From Flagellimonas sp947499585 (GTDB lineage Bacteria > Bacteroidota > Bacteroidia > Flavobacteriales > Flavobacteriaceae), in assembly GCF_044596045.1 (NCBI RefSeq), contig NZ_CP138995.1:1364001-1428000 (forward strand): a stretch of DNA of 64,000 nucleotides. The letters run 5' to 3'. Position numbers and translations under genes: made by a program. Shown in pieces: positions 61,310 through 64,000 of the stretch. A model generated the notes under the pieces. The model searched no databases. It saw only the letters and a list, made by a program, of their open reading frames with translations, and was not told the origin of the DNA. Within the stretch, counting starts at the first letter, position 1; every line of letters begins with the position of its first letter.

Positions 61310-61416
61310 ATGTCTAAACTTTTAATGATTTGGTTATTGGACATAGGTAGAGACCAATGGTTTAATAGCCAATACATTATTTATAAAGCTTTTAACAATA
61401 AAATTTAGAGGGAGAC

Positions 61417-61605
61417 CTACTCTTCCTTGTCTAAAGGATTTTCTTCGGATTTTTCAACTTTGTCGGCATCTTCAAAGTCAGCCTCAACAAATTCTTGGGA
61501 TTTTAGTTGAGCTTGGAACTCATCTTCCTGTTGTATGCCATTATAGATAAAAGCGGCAACTACAAAACAGGACAAATAGATAAGACTTTTGATTTTGTAG
61601 GTCAT
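61417..61605 (-). CDS. Small acidic exported or anchored protein
   Basis: A 62-residue protein from ATG 61605: one hydrophobic helix (LIYLSCFVVAAFIYN) and an acidic tail (FVEADFEDADKVEKSEENPL). A longer frame from 61650 adds 15 residues. Function not recognised; likely membrane-anchored. Confidence 0.5.
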   Translation of the reverse strand: MTYKIKSLIYLSCFVVAAFIYNGIQQEDEFQAQLKSQEFVEADFEDADKVEKSEENPLDKEE

Positions 61606-61783
61606 GATACTAAGATTTGGGATTACTAAATTAGGGAAACCATTTAGCAATCTTTATGATATGTTGCGAAATGATCTTTTTTAGATGTGAAACGGTCAAA
61701 AAGTATGGTATAACCGACAAAATGCACTATTTGCCTAAAAAAGACCAATTGCAATCGTAAATTCCTACGAAATCACATAAACC

Positions 61784-64000
61784 TTAACTAGGATCTAGAA
61801 TAGCATCAATACGCTCCAGCGCATCTTGAAGATGATATTTGCTCATTTGATCACTAATACGGCCCATTCCGTTTCTAATGTCTCTTTTCAAGTTATTCAA
61901 TTCAGCTCTTGCTACAGAACGAATATCAGATTGACTGGTATTGACTACTGTGGATTTACGATAACCTCCAAAATCTGAAAGCTTTTTTTGATTTTCAGCA
62001 GTCATTAGGTATGCTAAACGATCAATATGTGCTTTTTGAAGATTCCTTCTATAGGTATCAATGGACTTCCCACTTCTTGTCTCTGACCAAATACCTTTGC
62101 GCAAATCACTCATCATATCTAACAAACGGTATGCCTTATTCCCATTTATAGCTTCGTTTTCAATAATACGCGCCATTTTACCTAAATGAAGAATGGTATT
62201 CAAATAGCGTTCTTGTGTTGCGCGAATCCGTTCAACAGAACCTGAGTATTGAATCTTATTGAAAATCTCTTGGTCGATTAGCCATTCTGGTGTTTTGAAC
62301 AATTGTTCTTGCATAAAGAACATACAGTTTTTTTGATGTTCTTTATCCACATGAGTGTAAACAGCACCCTCTTGGTCAGCCGTTTTATGATATTCATAAA
62401 CCCCACCAATATTATTGGAAACATGCCCCATATATCTTCTGTATTGACTCACTACTTGTCCATATAGCGTTTCTAAATCATCGTAATTCCTACCATCTTC
62501 CGTGGTCCATTCAGCCAAATTGGGAACAATTCTTTTTAGGTTTTCAATACCATATAAACTTGCCTTAATGGCATCGTCCCCTAAATCTTCTGTCTGTGAA
62601 CTAGGATCATGGATATCACCCACTTGCTGATGTCCAAAACGATAATTAGGGTCATTTTCATGAGCTCGAATCCAATTGTTTAAAATTGGTTTTTCCTCTT
62701 CCGCAGATGCATTCAAAATAGGTTTGTAACCCCAGCGAATGGCATGTTTGTCATAAATACCAATGTCAGGCATAAGGGCAACCCCTTCATCTCCTGGTTG
62801 GGCCACATAGTTAAATCGAGCATAATCCATAATACTTGGTGCTGTACCAAACTTTTGCGTAAATTTCTTTGAACGGAGTGAATCTACTGGATAGGCGACA
62901 CTGCTTCCCATGTTATGGGGCAACCCAAGAGTGTGTCCTACTTCGTGAGAAGAAACAAAGCGGATTAATCTACCCATAATTTCATCTTTAAATGCAACAT
63001 TACGTGCTTCTGGGTTAATGGCTGCAGTTTGCACAAAGTACCAATTGCGCAATAAGGTCATTACATTATGGTACCAGTTAATATCAGATTCCAAAATCTC
63101 ACCACTACGCGGGTCGCTCACATGGGGACCATTTGCATTTGGAATGGGAGAGGCCAAATACCTAACCACCGAATACCTAACATCTTCAGGCGACCATTCA
63201 GGATCTTCCTCTTTTGAAGGTGGGTCCTTGGCCAAAATTGCATTTTTAAAACCTGCTGCTTCAAAAGCAACTTGCCAATCTTCAATACCCTGTTTTATAA
63301 AAGGAATCCATTTTTTAGGTGTGGCTCGATCTACATAATATATAATGGGCTTTTTGGGTTCTACCAATTCACCTGCTTTGTACTTATCAATATCTTCATC
63401 TTTCACTTCCAATCTCCAACGGTCCAAATAACGCACAGTTTTGCTTTCTTGTGCGTCCAATCCATAATCTACTTGACCTCTTGCAAACCACCCTACACGT
63501 TCGTCAAAATAGCGACGCTTCATTGGTTTTTCGGGCAATAGAATCATAGAGTTATTTATTTCTATAGAAATGGAACCCAAACTCTGATTACTTGGTGCCG
63601 CCTTGGCCATATAGGTCTTTACATGCCGTGCTTCAATGTTTAATGGGTAACTTTTTATAGATTCCACATAACTTCTTTCTGCATCTAAGCGACTTACCTT
63701 ATATCGTTTTCTATAAAATTCAGGCATGCCAATAGCATTGACATCTTTGGTAAACATGGGATCAACCTCAATAACCGTGGCTGAGTTCAATGAATCCTTC
63801 GTATTAAATGCTTTGATGTTAAAAGCAAAGAGCACAGGTTCAAAATTGGAGTTGACAACGGCCTCATGAACAGGTAGGGAATCGGCAGCAACATTTCCAT
63901 ATGAGACCACGCGTAATAGTACTTTTTTGGGCTTTTTTTCCCATCGCAGTACCTGGGTGTTGATTTTTCCTCCACCAAAACCAATTCCGGTGGCTGTTTT
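61784..64000 (-). CDS. Large zinc metalloprotease (DUF5117/DUF4953 type), open at the right edge
   Basis: The frame continues past 64000 without a stop, so at least 738 residues are seen and the N-terminus is missing. The metal site is SHEVGHTLGLPHNMGSS, an HExxHxxxxxH zincin with a following Met-like turn segment. Flanking sequences (WIPFIKQGIEDWQVAFEAAG, FSSH... region) resemble the flavobacterial zinc-dependent metalloproteases with DUF5117, DUF5118 and DUF4953 domains, usually exported. Substrate unknown. Confidence 0.9.
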   Translation of the reverse strand, partial: KTATGIGFGGGKINTQVLRWEKKPKKVLLRVVSYGNVAADSLPVHEAVVNSNFEPVLFAFNIKAFNTKDSLNSATVIEVDPMFTKDVNAIGMPEFYRKRYKVSRLDAERSYVESIKSYPLNIEARHVKTYMAKAAPSNQSLGSISIEINNSMILLPEKPMKRRYFDERVGWFARGQVDYGLDAQESKTVRYLDRWRLEVKDEDIDKYKAGELVEPKKPIIYYVDRATPKKWIPFIKQGIEDWQVAFEAAGFKNAILAKDPPSKEEDPEWSPEDVRYSVVRYLASPIPNANGPHVSDPRSGEILESDINWYHNVMTLLRNWYFVQTAAINPEARNVAFKDEIMGRLIRFVSSHEVGHTLGLPHNMGSSVAYPVDSLRSKKFTQKFGTAPSIMDYARFNYVAQPGDEGVALMPDIGIYDKHAIRWGYKPILNASAEEEKPILNNWIRAHENDPNYRFGHQQVGDIHDPSSQTEDLGDDAIKASLYGIENLKRIVPNLAEWTTEDGRNYDDLETLYGQVVSQYRRYMGHVSNNIGGVYEYHKTADQEGAVYTHVDKEHQKNCMFFMQEQLFKTPEWLIDQEIFNKIQYSGSVERIRATQERYLNTILHLGKMARIIENEAINGNKAYRLLDMMSDLRKGIWSETRSGKSIDTYRRNLQKAHIDRLAYLMTAENQKKLSDFGGYRKSTVVNTSQSDIRSVARAELNNLKRDIRNGMGRISDQMSKYHLQDALERIDAILDPS

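Overview
The window looks like a chromosomal piece of a flavobacterium (Bacteroidota, family Flavobacteriaceae). The evidence is moderate-to-low GC content, promoters of the Bacteroidota type (TAnnTTTG), many families largely confined to this group (DUF4230, DUF6607, DUF6090, GSCFA, DUF5522, DUF4136), a HmuY/TonB receptor pair, a secretion-type Ig-like adhesin remnant, and start contexts that mostly lack a Shine-Dalgarno sequence. No rRNA, CRISPR array or intact insertion sequence was seen. The genus cannot be fixed from sequence alone.

Left third (1 to about 14.6 kb) is an accessory region ending at a tRNA-fMet gene with a tyrosine recombinase directly behind it, the usual layout of a tRNA-anchored genomic island. 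It holds a broken adhesin gene, a duplicated cassette (a noncoding leader of about 400 bp, a lipocalin-like protein and an exported glutaredoxin-like protein; copy A about 1.56-4.0 kb, copy B about 11.05-12.9 kb), a two-gene terpene unit (class I terpene synthase and cytochrome P450), a zinc-finger HNH-like protein, and several runs of very small genes, some too short for ordinary gene calling. Copy B of the cassette is rearranged: its lipocalin is cut short and fused to a foreign signal-peptide segment, followed by an in-frame stop.

Middle (14.8-42.6 kb) is conserved core chromosome: an AGCS alanine symporter, era, der, pbpC with a bacterial alpha-2-macroglobulin, LemA with two TPM-domain proteins, a MerR regulator with an M23 peptidase, alaS, DUF6090, GSCFA and DUF4230 proteins, an aromatic amino acid hydroxylase, a PLP deaminase, a LysM glucosaminidase and hemL. 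A REP-like palindrome has entered the GSCFA gene in frame.

Right part (42.8-64 kb) mixes transport and regulation: an MFS transporter, a lone AT-rich PD-(D/E)XK nuclease gene that looks acquired, a TetR regulator with two matching palindromic operators controlling itself and an epoxide-hydrolase-like enzyme, a membrane-anchored nucleotide cyclase, a heme/iron uptake operon (TonB receptor, HmuY, DoxX) with a candidate iron-box palindrome, an AraC regulator with a three-gene operon, a SatD/DUF3307 pair behind three tandem 28-bp operator repeats, and a large zinc metalloprotease running off the right edge. Three copies of a palindromic intergenic element of about 75-82 bp lie at 41.2, 47.0 and 49.3 kb.

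All family names come from motif reading without database searches.
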